A stretch of DNA of 64,000 nt, from assembly GCA_022706085.1 (NCBI GenBank), contig JAKJDF010000004.1, positions 328,403 through 392,402 on the forward strand, read 5' to 3'. Made by a program: the position numbers and the translations under genes. Each line of letters begins with the position of its first letter. The stretch's first letter is position 1. The notes beneath the pieces are model-generated. The model was not told where the DNA came from. It saw nothing but the letters and a program-made list of their open reading frames with translations, and made no database searches. The DNA is from Candidatus Latescibacterota bacterium (GTDB lineage: Bacteria > Latescibacterota > MWCZ01). This document shows positions 35,563 through 43,220 of this stretch, in pieces.

Positions 35563-36172
35563 ACTCCCTGTGAACCCACCCCGGCGCATGCTGTTTATCC
35601 TTGATCGCCTCAAGGCTGATACCGGCCGTTGCGTCGAATTTTCCCACGCGCCGCGCCTGGCTGCGCAGAGAGATAAGCGAACCGAGGGACGAAGCATGCA
35701 CAGGCTTGCGCGTCAGGCACACCGTTGCCACGTTTTTGACATGAGAAAGCCGGACAATGCGCGAAAGGAGCGGCACAGGAATGCATACCGGCGAGGCATC
35801 GCTGAGATCAACCACCACAAGGCCGAACCCGCCTGAACGGATAAGCATATCCGCCGCACGGGGAGCGTCCGATACCTGAGAGAGCCGCACGACAATGAGA
35901 GCGGCAAGGTCTACGCCGTATGCAGCGGCATCGAGCGGAAAGAAGATATCCGACGATTTTCCGACCCATGCCGTCGGTTCGCCCGCACACTGAGCTTCCC
36001 GCACAAGCATCATGGCGCTGGAAAGCGCCGCCGGGTTCTCCCACGCGGAGATTTCCGTCAGCCGCCCGCGCAATTCTTCATACCGCCACTCAGACCTGTC
36101 GGCGTATATGTAGAGCGCAGAAGCCGATTTGATGGGGATCTTCCTGAGCATATCCTGCACTGCTGAGATCAC
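35489..36172 (-). CDS. imuA: ImuA, RecA-like SOS mutagenesis protein
   Basis: The 227-residue product is a divergent RecA-fold protein whose usual role is to regulate the mutasome with ImuB and DnaE2. It shows SAMMLVREAQCAGEPTAWVGKSSDIFFPLDAAAYGVDLAALIVVR and GFGLVVVDLSDASPVCIPVPLLSRIVRLSHVKNVATVCLT, the RecA-like core strands without a perfect Walker A. The start is probably the GTG at 36172 (AGGTG ribosome site); an ATG at 36151 is the alternative. The last 25 or so codons read through a remnant of an imuB start in another frame, so this tail is probably not conserved. First gene of the imuA-imuB-dnaE2 operon. Confidence 0.82.
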   Translation of the reverse strand: MISAVQDMLRKIPIKSASALYIYADRSEWRYEELRGRLTEISAWENPAALSSAMMLVREAQCAGEPTAWVGKSSDIFFPLDAAAYGVDLAALIVVRLSQVSDAPRAADMLIRSGGFGLVVVDLSDASPVCIPVPLLSRIVRLSHVKNVATVCLTRKPVHASSLGSLISLRSQARRVGKFDATAGISLEAIKDKQHAPGWVHREFRGVPAGMRRDSRFTAPIALCKAS

Positions 36173-36209
36173 CGCACACCTGCCGGGAGAGGTTCGAAGC
36201 GCACACAAG

Positions 36210-36246
36210 ATACACGTAATAATACGGGTATTTTTGAGAATGTCAA
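36210..36246 (-). promoter_or_regulatory. imu operon promoter with overlapping dyad operator
   Basis: On the minus strand TTGACA (36246-36241), a 16-nt spacer and TATTAT (36224-36219) form a good sigma-70 promoter. A 22-bp inverted repeat at 36210-36231, nine of eleven pairs matched (arms ATACxCGTAxT), covers the -10. It matches neither the LexA box CTGT-N8-ACAG nor GAAC-N4-GTTC. Its place suggests the site for the SOS repressor of this lineage. Confidence 0.65.
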
Positions 36247-36285
36247 GGCAGGCAATACCAGGGAATCGATCCATGCACACAACAC

Positions 36286-36320
36286 AAAAAGCCGCACCTG
36301 AGCACATCTTCAGGCGCGGC
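36286..36320 (-). terminator. intrinsic terminator upstream of the imu operon
   Basis: Minus-strand stem GCCGCGCCTGA / TCAGGTGCGGC with one G-U or mismatch position, followed by TTTTTGTG. It shields the imu promoter from minus-strand transcription of the restriction-modification gene. Confidence 0.8.
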
Positions 36321-36347
36321 CTTGTTCTTCTCCGGGCCGCATTTGAC

Positions 36348-36375
36348 GTAGGGGCGACGCATGCGTCGCCCCTAC
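36348..36375. repeat. 28-bp perfect palindrome (REP-like)
   Basis: The half GTAGGGGCGACGCA is followed directly by its exact reverse complement. Such GTAGGGGCG-type palindromes are dispersed intergenic repeats in many uncultured and environmental bacteria. Confidence 0.75.
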
Positions 36376-36444
36376 CCAAAAAACACCGAATTTTTGGCAT
36401 TTGTAGGGGCAGTTTGCCAACCTCCCCTGTCGGCAAACACCCAT

Positions 36445-36784
36445 CGCGCGGTCGTTGAGCGTGCCGCCCGCGAGCGGCCTGTCGAAACGCCGCGTGGCGT
36501 TTTGAACAGGCAGGGGCGCCGTGCCGTTCGCCGCACGCAATGCAACCGTAGGGGCGGGCCCCCGTGCCCGCCCGTTTTCGCGGGCATCGGATTGCGGGCG
36601 ACCACGGGGGGTCGCCCCTACCCTCCAACACCCACGGTAGGGCGGTTTATCCCCAAACCGCCGCGCACCACAAACACCCTGCCTGACCGGACTGCGCCTT
36701 GACGCGTGGTGGCTGAGCGTGCTGCCCGGCAGGGCAGCCTGTCGAAGCCCCGCGCGGCGTTTCGACAGGCTCAACGACCGCGCG
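36445..36784. repeat. inverted intergenic repeat cluster
   Basis: A unit reading CGCGCGGTCGTTGAGC then CCTGTCGAAACGCCGCG (36445-36494) recurs inverted at 36753-36784 (CGTTTCGACAGGCTCAACG), with a partial copy at 36712-36748. Between them lies the GTAGGGGCGGGCC element. No protein-like frame was found. Confidence 0.65.
36548..36621. repeat. GTAGGGG...CCCCTAC element, left of the restriction gene
   Basis: A 74-bp element bounded by GTAGGGGCGGGC and GTCGCCCCTAC. It shares GCGGGCGACCACGGGG (16 of 16) and flanking similarity with the element at 40388-40484 on the other side of the restriction-modification gene. Confidence 0.65.
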
Positions 36785-36807
36785 CTCCTATCTGAGCAAG
36801 CTGCGCG

Positions 36808-36914
36808 TCAGCGCAGCAATACCATCCGCCTCGTCAGCACCCCCTGCGGGGCGGTCAGGCGGCAGACATACACCCCGCTGGCAACCTCACGGCCGTCGTT
36901 GTCCCGGCCATCCC
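36808..36914 (-). pseudogene. remnant of a FlgD/T9SS-type C-terminal sorting domain
   Basis: Directly after the stop of the restriction-modification gene the minus strand encodes, in another frame, about 35 codons ending in TGA: DGRDNDGREVASGVYVCRL followed by a LTRRMVLLR end. This is the standard last strand and tail of FlgD-Ig/por-type secretion domains (WDGRDxxGxxVASGVYxYRL..) on large secreted proteins of FCB bacteria. Only the tail survives; the body of the gene is missing. Confidence 0.65.
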
Positions 36915-39900
36915 CTAGTCCTCCTCCGTGTCCTCCGGTTCTGCATCGGCCCGGTTCAGACCCATCTCCGTCAACGCATCCTGTATCGCGCGCAGTTCGT
37001 CGTCCGTGATGCCCCAGATCTTTGCGGCGGCCGTGTCAATCTCCGCCTCAAGTGCCTCCACGGCGTCGGCATCACCCCGCGCGGCTGCGGCGTGGCAAAG
37101 GCAGGACAATTCCGCTACTTTGGCATGGTCGGCGTTTTTCTCGTCGAATCGGGGAACTCGGACGTTCTCCAGAACGTGAGTCGAGGTGGATGTTGACAGA
37201 ACGTAGGAGGTCACTGCGAGAAGACTCGGATGGGAATTGAGCATCGATGCGAGGTAATGCCCTTCGTTTCTCGCTCGGAATGGAACCAGCATGAGTTTGT
37301 GATCTGGTAGTTGAACGCGCCCGTTGGACGGCTCCGACAATCCCGCCTGGAAGAAAGAGCTTTGCTCGCGCCACACCACCTTCCACTCCGCAAGCGTGTA
37401 CTCCCCCACGTTGTACATGGTGTAAAAGGGATCGGTGGGTTTGAAATACTGACGGTACCCTGACCTCCCGCGAAGTGTTCCACGAACGGGCTTCTTCGGG
37501 TCACCTTCAAATCCTTTGAGGTAGTCGTATGTCTTCGGGTACTTCACCTTCATGACGGTTTCACGGATGCCCGTTCGCGTGACCGGGTCCTGCGCGAGGA
37601 TGATGTGCGCGGATGGTTCGGCGTGCCAGCGTTTCACGTCCCGTCCGCGGAGAAGCGGGTACACGAGACCCGATTCGATAACCGTCTGCACGTGCTCCAC
37701 CTTGATTTTCCCGACGTCGTGCAAGTTTTCGATGAGCAGGTCGCCGTTCGGACGCCTCTCAAGGATGCGAACCCAGAACACGGAATTCAGCCAAGTGCAG
37801 CATCCCGCGTAGGCTTCGTAATCGCTTTTGCCGATGACCTTCAGTATTCCCCTCAGGGCGTGGCGGGGCGCGGTGAGCCACGGCGAATTCGGCTGTTCCG
37901 GGTCAACCGGCAACGCGGCGACCTGCAGGACGTTGACGAGGGAACGCGCTTCGGTCAGAGAAACATCCTGCGAGATGCGGGAGGGTCCGCGCCAGATGGC
38001 GTATTTGACGGGGTACTGGAAGGATTCACGTTGCTTCTCGCAGACGAACACCGCGGTGCGGTTGGTCGCGCCCTCAAACACCTGTATCGCGCTCAGGTCA
38101 GCCACGGCAAGGGGTTTGAGGTAGGTTGTCCGGGCATCGCGGGCAAACCGCAGGCGGCGGAAGCCGTCGCCCGCCCCCTGAGTTTTGAACACGCTCTGCG
38201 TGATGACGAACCCCAGCTTTCCGCCGTTGCGAAGGAACCTGTCCACGCCGCAGTACACGAACAGCATGGAAAGGTCCTTTTTGCCTCCGCCGTGTCTCCC
38301 TGCGGAGCCCGAAAGCGAGAACAGGCCGTATGCCTTCCAGAGCGGCTTCATCTTGTTGCGGTAGTCCTCCGGCAGGTTTTCCCAGTTGACCCACGGAGGA
38401 TTGCCCGCCACGAAGTCCACGGTTCCGACGAAGAGCGGGGCGAAGGCGTTCTTGATGATGCGTGCCCAGATACCGTTGCGATCCTGCCGCTTCACCTCCA
38501 GCAACGAATCGTACAATTTCCTGTGGTGCTCGTGTTGCGTGGTGGGAACACCGTCAGCGGCGCAGCGTTGTGCGAACTCGCCAAAGGTGTAGCCGTTTTC
38601 AATGCACTGGTGCAGAGTGCGCGCGTAGGTATCGAACGTGCCGCGCTCTTTCAGAACTTCGTTGGGGATATTGAACTGGCCGACGGCGGTGGATACGGGG
38701 ATGTAGTCGAATGCCGCGGCGGCGGTACTGAAGTCCTTCGGTGTCATGATGGAATCGCACAGGTAGACGGGCAGTTCGACGTTGTCCGCATGGCGCAAGA
38801 GGTCGCGGATGGCCATGAGGTAGTTCGTCCGCGCCGCCATGACGGCCAGCGGGTTCAGGTCGAACCCGATAATGTTGTTCAGCACTTTGCGGAGCAGTTC
38901 CTTCTCGTCGTAGCCGCATTCATACCGGTGTTGCGCGTACCACGCCTTCACCCGGTTCAGCGCCATCACAAGGAACGTTCCGGAACCGCAGGCCGGATCG
39001 AGCAGGCGCTTGTCGGGGTTGCCGTCGTACCCAAGCTCGTCCAGGACGAGGTCGGCGAGCCAGTCGGGCGTGTAATACTCGCCGAGGTCGTGGCGGACGG
39101 ACTTCGGGAATAGCTGCTGGTAGAGCTGCTTGAGAAGGTCGCGCGATTCCGACGGCTCGACGCTGAGGGTGGTGGCGTCAAACTCCCTGAGTGCGGTCGT
39201 CATTCCGCGCACGGCCTGTTCGCTCCGTTCATCCCAGGCGTCGAGATACCAGGAGAACAGGTCACCCTCGAGGAAGTTGTGGATGCCGAGTTGCGACCAG
39301 ATGCCGCCCTGTTCCAGGGTGCGTAACCGTTCGCGGAGGGCGGACGGGGTGGGTGCGCCGGCAATCTGTTCCAGCGTCGAGGTGCCAAGCGGAGAGAACG
39401 AGGCAACGATCTCCTCGGCGAGCAACTTGATGAACAGTGCGTAGTAGGTGTGCACCGCGAAAAGCAGTTCGGCGGGGTCGGCGTCGCGCACGCCGTAGTG
39501 CTCGGCCAGTCTGGCGATTTTCGCGTTCCTGCCGTAGATGTCGTACCCGCACACTTCGCCGAACAGAATCTGCCACTGGCGGAAGAAGGTCTGCGCTTTG
39601 GGGTTCTGAGTCTCGTGGATGAGGTCGTGGATGAGGCGGATGCCGTTCCGTGCGCTCTCCCCGTCTGATCCGAAACGTTCCGCGAGGTTCTGCGGGGTGA
39701 ACGAAAGCCCCCGCGCACCCAGTGAGACCAGCGCACGGAGCAACCGCGTGACGGTGTAGGGCGTGACGGGCTGCGGCTCGACGATGACGGCGTCCCTGCC
39801 CGGCATGGTTACGAAGACGAATGTGTCTCCATCGCACCCGACGCCGAAGACCCGTTCTTTTTCGACGTGCTCTTCAACCTGCAGGCCGTGGAAACGGGTG

Positions 39901-40205
39901 AGGATTTGTTCGACAACCGCTTTCGTGCCGGGTGCGTCCCTGTTCTCGGTGATTTTACCCGAACCATGCGGGTCTTTGAACTCGATGACGACGTGGCCGT
40001 ATTTAGAATCAACGCGGCCTCCCGCCAGACCGTATTCATGGCGGCCTTTGATTGTAAGCCCGGCTTCCTTCACGAAGCCGTCGATGAGGGAATTCACCTC
40101 GTGGCGCACGTCTTCTTCGGAATGCGCGTCCTTCGCTGCGGCCACCATGCGTTCCGCCATGCGGGCGGCGTGTTCGTCAATGAGGGCTTCTAGATTGGAG
40201 TGCAT
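36915..40205 (-). CDS. type IIG restriction-modification enzyme (Eco57I-like)
   Basis: The 1096-residue fused nuclease and adenine methyltransferase has a PD-(D/E)xK nuclease near the N-terminus (GRVDSKYGHVVIEFKDP, Asp66..Glu75-x-Lys77). A helical connector precedes the gamma-class methyltransferase with motif X-like HDLGEYYTPDWLADLVLDELG, motif I LLDPACGSGTF (about 400) and catalytic motif IV NPPW (about 600). A TaqI-type target-recognition domain (LLRGRDVKRW..LLAVTSYVLSTSTSTHVLENVRVP) follows and the C-terminus is acidic. Single-protein systems of this kind cut beside their site and methylate one strand. No separate specificity or methylase gene is adjacent. It lies in a repeat-rich island and is probably horizontally acquired. 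Confidence 0.88.
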   Translation of the reverse strand: MHSNLEALIDEHAARMAERMVAAAKDAHSEEDVRHEVNSLIDGFVKEAGLTIKGRHEYGLAGGRVDSKYGHVVIEFKDPHGSGKITENRDAPGTKAVVEQILTRFHGLQVEEHVEKERVFGVGCDGDTFVFVTMPGRDAVIVEPQPVTPYTVTRLLRALVSLGARGLSFTPQNLAERFGSDGESARNGIRLIHDLIHETQNPKAQTFFRQWQILFGEVCGYDIYGRNAKIARLAEHYGVRDADPAELLFAVHTYYALFIKLLAEEIVASFSPLGTSTLEQIAGAPTPSALRERLRTLEQGGIWSQLGIHNFLEGDLFSWYLDAWDERSEQAVRGMTTALREFDATTLSVEPSESRDLLKQLYQQLFPKSVRHDLGEYYTPDWLADLVLDELGYDGNPDKRLLDPACGSGTFLVMALNRVKAWYAQHRYECGYDEKELLRKVLNNIIGFDLNPLAVMAARTNYLMAIRDLLRHADNVELPVYLCDSIMTPKDFSTAAAAFDYIPVSTAVGQFNIPNEVLKERGTFDTYARTLHQCIENGYTFGEFAQRCAADGVPTTQHEHHRKLYDSLLEVKRQDRNGIWARIIKNAFAPLFVGTVDFVAGNPPWVNWENLPEDYRNKMKPLWKAYGLFSLSGSAGRHGGGKKDLSMLFVYCGVDRFLRNGGKLGFVITQSVFKTQGAGDGFRRLRFARDARTTYLKPLAVADLSAIQVFEGATNRTAVFVCEKQRESFQYPVKYAIWRGPSRISQDVSLTEARSLVNVLQVAALPVDPEQPNSPWLTAPRHALRGILKVIGKSDYEAYAGCCTWLNSVFWVRILERRPNGDLLIENLHDVGKIKVEHVQTVIESGLVYPLLRGRDVKRWHAEPSAHIILAQDPVTRTGIRETVMKVKYPKTYDYLKGFEGDPKKPVRGTLRGRSGYRQYFKPTDPFYTMYNVGEYTLAEWKVVWREQSSFFQAGLSEPSNGRVQLPDHKLMLVPFRARNEGHYLASMLNSHPSLLAVTSYVLSTSTSTHVLENVRVPRFDEKNADHAKVAELSCLCHAAAARGDADAVEALEAEIDTAAAKIWGITDDELRAIQDALTEMGLNRADAEPEDTEED

Positions 40206-40273
40206 GCGCCACTGGCTCCGTCCGGGCGGGTCCTTGCCGGATCAACGATGCGCGAATGACAGATGGTACGATC

Positions 40274-40328
40274 GTGAACCGTATGTTCACACGGGTGCGA
40301 AAGTTATTCGGGGGGAGTCAGTTGTCAA
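40274..40328 (-). promoter_or_regulatory. restriction gene promoter with GTGAAC dyad
   Basis: Minus strand TTGACA (40328-40323), 16-nt spacer, TAACTT (40306-40301). Just downstream of the start point is a perfect inverted repeat GTGAAC-N5-GTTCAC (40274-40290), a candidate repressor site that could delay expression after transfer. Confidence 0.4.
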
Positions 40329-40387
40329 GGGGGGTGAACGGGGAAGGCGGCTTTGTGGTGTGTGGGGGGGGGCCCCTCACCCGTTTT

Positions 40388-40484
40388 GTAGGGCGTCGTG
40401 CGCGTCGCGCACGCAGACCCCTGTGTCCGCCCGTGTTTGTTTTCGTGTTTGCGGCGGCGGGCGACCACGGGGCGGCGCCCCCAC
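40388..40484. repeat. GTAGGG...GCCCCCAC element, right of the restriction gene
   Basis: A 97-bp diverged copy of the element at 36548-36621 in the same orientation; identical core GCGGGCGACCACGGGG at 40457-40472. Confidence 0.6.
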
Positions 40485-40660
40485 GGAAAAACCGGCGCGC
40501 CTTCGCGTTCTTCGCGTCTTCGCGTGCGCCATTCCATCGCCTCTCGAAAAAATCCTGGTGCAAATTTGCAAGTTCTTCACCAAAACCCTTGACACGAAGA
40601 CGACGTTTTGCCATAGCTGGTGTGTGGGAGGCAGGAATCCGGGAGGTGGTATGGTCATCT

Positions 40661-40851
40661 CGATACCGCGCGTCGTCGCGTTGCTCCACCGCGCCACTCG
40701 ATGACCGTATTCGGGCGCACCACACGCCGGTCGTCGAGTGACTCGCGAGCGCACGCGAGGGAGTTGTATCGAGACGCACCGGCGCCGTGGGTCGGGAACA
40801 TCGCGATACCGCGCGTCGTCGCGTTGCTCCACCTCGCCACTCGATGACCGT
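40661..40851. repeat. three-unit direct and inverted repeat array
   Basis: Unit A (40661-40708) and unit B (40804-40851) are 48-bp direct repeats that differ at one base. A degenerate inverted unit lies between them (40728-40773, CGGTCGTCGAGTG..TGTATCGAG). They resemble the GTCTCGATACGC..CTCGACCACC intergenic repeats common in high-GC genomes. Unit B reaches nearly to the stop of the glycyl radical gene. Confidence 0.75.
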
Positions 40852-40861
40852 GAACGGCGCG

Positions 40862-43033
40862 CTACTCCTCGCTCACGATCCTGTCCACCACGAGCTGGCG
40901 GAACTCCTTCGACAGGCTGGCGAAGTAGGCGCTGAAGCCGGTCACCCGGACGACGAGTTCGGGGTAGCGGGACGGGTCCTCGTGCGCTTCGAGAATCTGT
41001 TGTCTGTTCAGCACGTTGAGGTTGATCATCGTGCCGCCCATGTCAAAATGCGTCCGGATGAGCGCACCGATCTTCTCGCGGGTTGCATCCGTGTCGCCGA
41101 TGCCGGGGTCCATGTCGAGCTGGAGCGGCGCGGTGTTGCCGTAGCCGCATTCCACCGATGCAACGGCACGGGAGAGTGCGGTCGGGGTGAGCGGCTTCGG
41201 CCATCCCGGGTCCGGGTTGGGACCGTGCGAGATCGGGGCGTGGGCGTGGCGGCCATTGGGCGTTGCCCCGACAGCCTTACCCATGGGGATTGTGCTGGCC
41301 CATGAAAAGAGGCCCGGGATCATGTTCCTGCCGCCCGGTGTGGGCTTTTCCTTGACAAGTTGGACGAAAAGTTCCGAGATCCGCCGCGCCCAGTCGTTCG
41401 CCCGCGCGCCGCTGGTGCCGAAATGTGGGACGGTTTTCAGCATCAGCCGCACGGGCTCGGCGTCCCGGTAATCTGAATCGAGCACCGCAAGCAACTCCGC
41501 CCACGAGAGGCGCTTTTCCTCTTCCACGCGTTGCTCTACCGCCGCGAATGAATCGGCCGTGGTGGCGATTGCGGCGCCATCCACGCACATGTTGTAGAAC
41601 TCGACGCCCCCGTCGGAGACGTCGCGCCCCTTCTCCACGGGGCCGAAGCAGAAGAGATCGAGCACGAGTTCGGGGCTGACGTCTTTGTAGTGCGCAAGGT
41701 GAAAATCGATCCCCTCCGCAGTAACCTGAACTGCGCGGCGCAAATGTTTCTCGAACAGGCGCCAGAGCTCAGCAACCGAAGGCGTGATCGAGGAATCACT
41801 CATCATATCGTGAAGCGCGACATCAAACACTGCCGCGAAGTTGATCTTGACAATATCGTTCAGTGTGTATTCGCGCCCGGGCAGCGCGCACCAGTGGCAG
41901 CCACATTTCACCCGTTCCCGGGCGAGTTCAATCGGGTACCCGTCGCGGGCGAATCCGCGGTCCAGCGCATCGCTTCCCATCCAGAGTGGGCTGCCCGTCT
42001 TGTCCTCGAACAGGTAACGAACCGCCGTGTCATACAACCCCGCATCGATCTTGTTGTGCACGCGCACCGCGATATTGGACGGGATTCGCAGCAGATGGGC
42101 CGCCTCCAGCACGAGAAAGGAGACCCTGCTGGTAAGGTCCTTCGTACCAGATGGGTCGGGGCCCCCGACCTGCATGTAATGAGTTTCTTTGATGAGGAGC
42201 GACGCGAGATGCCAGACCGCCTCCTCATCAGTGAGTGCGCCCGTCGCGATGTCACGCTCGTAATACGGACGAAGGATTTCATCTATCTGCCCCAAAGCGC
42301 CGCTGTTGTTATACATGCAGGCGACCATCTCGAACCAGGCAATCCACTGGCACGCCTCGCGGAAGGTGACGGGTGGATTGTTGACCTGACGCTCGCAGAT
42401 GGCGGCCATTTCCAGCAAATTCCGGCGCAGTTCCGGACGCGTTTCACCTTCCGCGGTTTTGCGGGCCGCATGGGCGTGGCGACCAATCCAGTTCTGCACC
42501 CCAAGGACGACATCCTCGAGCCCATCGTAGAACGCGGCGTCCGCAGGATGGTTGAGGTCGCGGTACCGGCGAACCTCCTCAAGCAACCCGCCCCAGCCGA
42601 GTTCGAGCCCGATCCGCACTTCCGGGCAGAAGTGCTGCGCGCCTCCTATGCCGGGAATGATGTTGTATCTTCGCTGGTCATCGTGAAGGTGGGAGTAGTC
42701 GAATTCGGGGTCGGGCGGCCAACCGAGCTTCCGGTACTCGGAAAAACTCAACATCCAACCACCGGCAAGCGAGCTCATGGGGTCGATATAGGTCGGGTGG
42801 CATTCGAGCAGGGCGCGAAAGTTCTCGCCGCACGCGCGCGGCCCGAAAAACGCGCCCGACGGATGATTCGGCTTCGGGGTGAAGCCCTGCCAGTCCGGCG
42901 GCAACGGGACGGACCCCTTGTCGTCCGTGTCTCGAGACCCGAGAGACTGTTTGAATCGCGTCTGTTCCAGCTTCCTGAGGCGCAGCGCTTCAATGCGATC
43001 CCGGTAAGTCAACGGTGTCCGCACACTGACCAT
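40862..43033 (-). CDS. glycyl radical enzyme, pyruvate formate-lyase-like
   Basis: The 723-residue protein has the PFL-like ten-stranded barrel and a C-terminal glycyl loop RVTGFSAYF (usual pattern RVxGYxxxF), whose Gly would carry the radical. The thiyl-radical Cys is probably in KCGCHWCALPG near the barrel centre. Glycyl radical enzymes cleave C-C, C-O or C-N bonds without oxygen: pyruvate, diols, choline, isethionate. The active-site loop does not fit those I know, so the substrate is open. No radical SAM activase lies nearby, although one is required. ATG 43033 with AAAGGGA upstream; divergent from the AKR-like gene. Confidence 0.85.
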   Translation of the reverse strand: MVSVRTPLTYRDRIEALRLRKLEQTRFKQSLGSRDTDDKGSVPLPPDWQGFTPKPNHPSGAFFGPRACGENFRALLECHPTYIDPMSSLAGGWMLSFSEYRKLGWPPDPEFDYSHLHDDQRRYNIIPGIGGAQHFCPEVRIGLELGWGGLLEEVRRYRDLNHPADAAFYDGLEDVVLGVQNWIGRHAHAARKTAEGETRPELRRNLLEMAAICERQVNNPPVTFREACQWIAWFEMVACMYNNSGALGQIDEILRPYYERDIATGALTDEEAVWHLASLLIKETHYMQVGGPDPSGTKDLTSRVSFLVLEAAHLLRIPSNIAVRVHNKIDAGLYDTAVRYLFEDKTGSPLWMGSDALDRGFARDGYPIELARERVKCGCHWCALPGREYTLNDIVKINFAAVFDVALHDMMSDSSITPSVAELWRLFEKHLRRAVQVTAEGIDFHLAHYKDVSPELVLDLFCFGPVEKGRDVSDGGVEFYNMCVDGAAIATTADSFAAVEQRVEEEKRLSWAELLAVLDSDYRDAEPVRLMLKTVPHFGTSGARANDWARRISELFVQLVKEKPTPGGRNMIPGLFSWASTIPMGKAVGATPNGRHAHAPISHGPNPDPGWPKPLTPTALSRAVASVECGYGNTAPLQLDMDPGIGDTDATREKIGALIRTHFDMGGTMINLNVLNRQQILEAHEDPSRYPELVVRVTGFSAYFASLSKEFRQLVVDRIVSEE

Positions 43034-43069
43034 GGCGGCATTCCCTTTCGTTCTCTACGCGGAGAGATG

Positions 43070-43169
43070 AACCCTTTCAACGATACGTTCTGCAGAAAGA
43101 CAGTGCAATTGTACGCTCCCTCTTACGGGTTCATGCGCACGGAAGTCGTACCCCGGCCCCGAAAGGGTT
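43070..43169. promoter_or_regulatory. inverted 9-bp sites in the divergent region
   Basis: AACCCTTTC (43070-43078) and GAAAGGGTT (43161-43169) face each other across the region between the divergent glycyl radical and AKR-like genes. TTGTTC-N16-TACATT just after the second copy could be the rightward promoter. A shared operator is possible. Confidence 0.3.
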
Positions 43170-43220
43170 GTTCTCTGGCACCGCGTCGGTACATTATTGC
43201 GGCACCCCGGAGGTATTGCG

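Larger units (their letters stand above)
36173..36914. other. gene-poor region between imuA and the restriction gene
   Basis: About 740 bases. It holds, in order, the imu promoter and operator, a terminator, the 28-bp palindrome, the repeat cluster and the sorting-tail remnant. No intact gene was found. Confidence 0.6.
40206..40861. other. gene-free repeat island upstream of the restriction gene
   Basis: About 650 bases with promoter and dyad of the restriction gene, the second GTAGGGG element, a CTTCGCGTTCTTCGCG-type repeat near 40500-40535, and three related CGATACC...CTCGATGACCGT units. Long open frames here are Arg-rich by-products of the repeats. Confidence 0.6.

Noticed and set aside
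37605-39113. 502-residue open frame on the plus strand
   Set aside because: It is antisense to the restriction-modification gene; no family-like motif and no ribosome site.
40318-40779. Arg-rich proteins in the repeat island
   Set aside because: AKTRRTRR-like reading is a by-product of the CTTCGCG and GTAGGGG repeats; no ribosome site or conserved fold.
40661-40851. CRISPR array
   Set aside because: Only two direct units with one inverted unit between and no regular spacers or cas genes.
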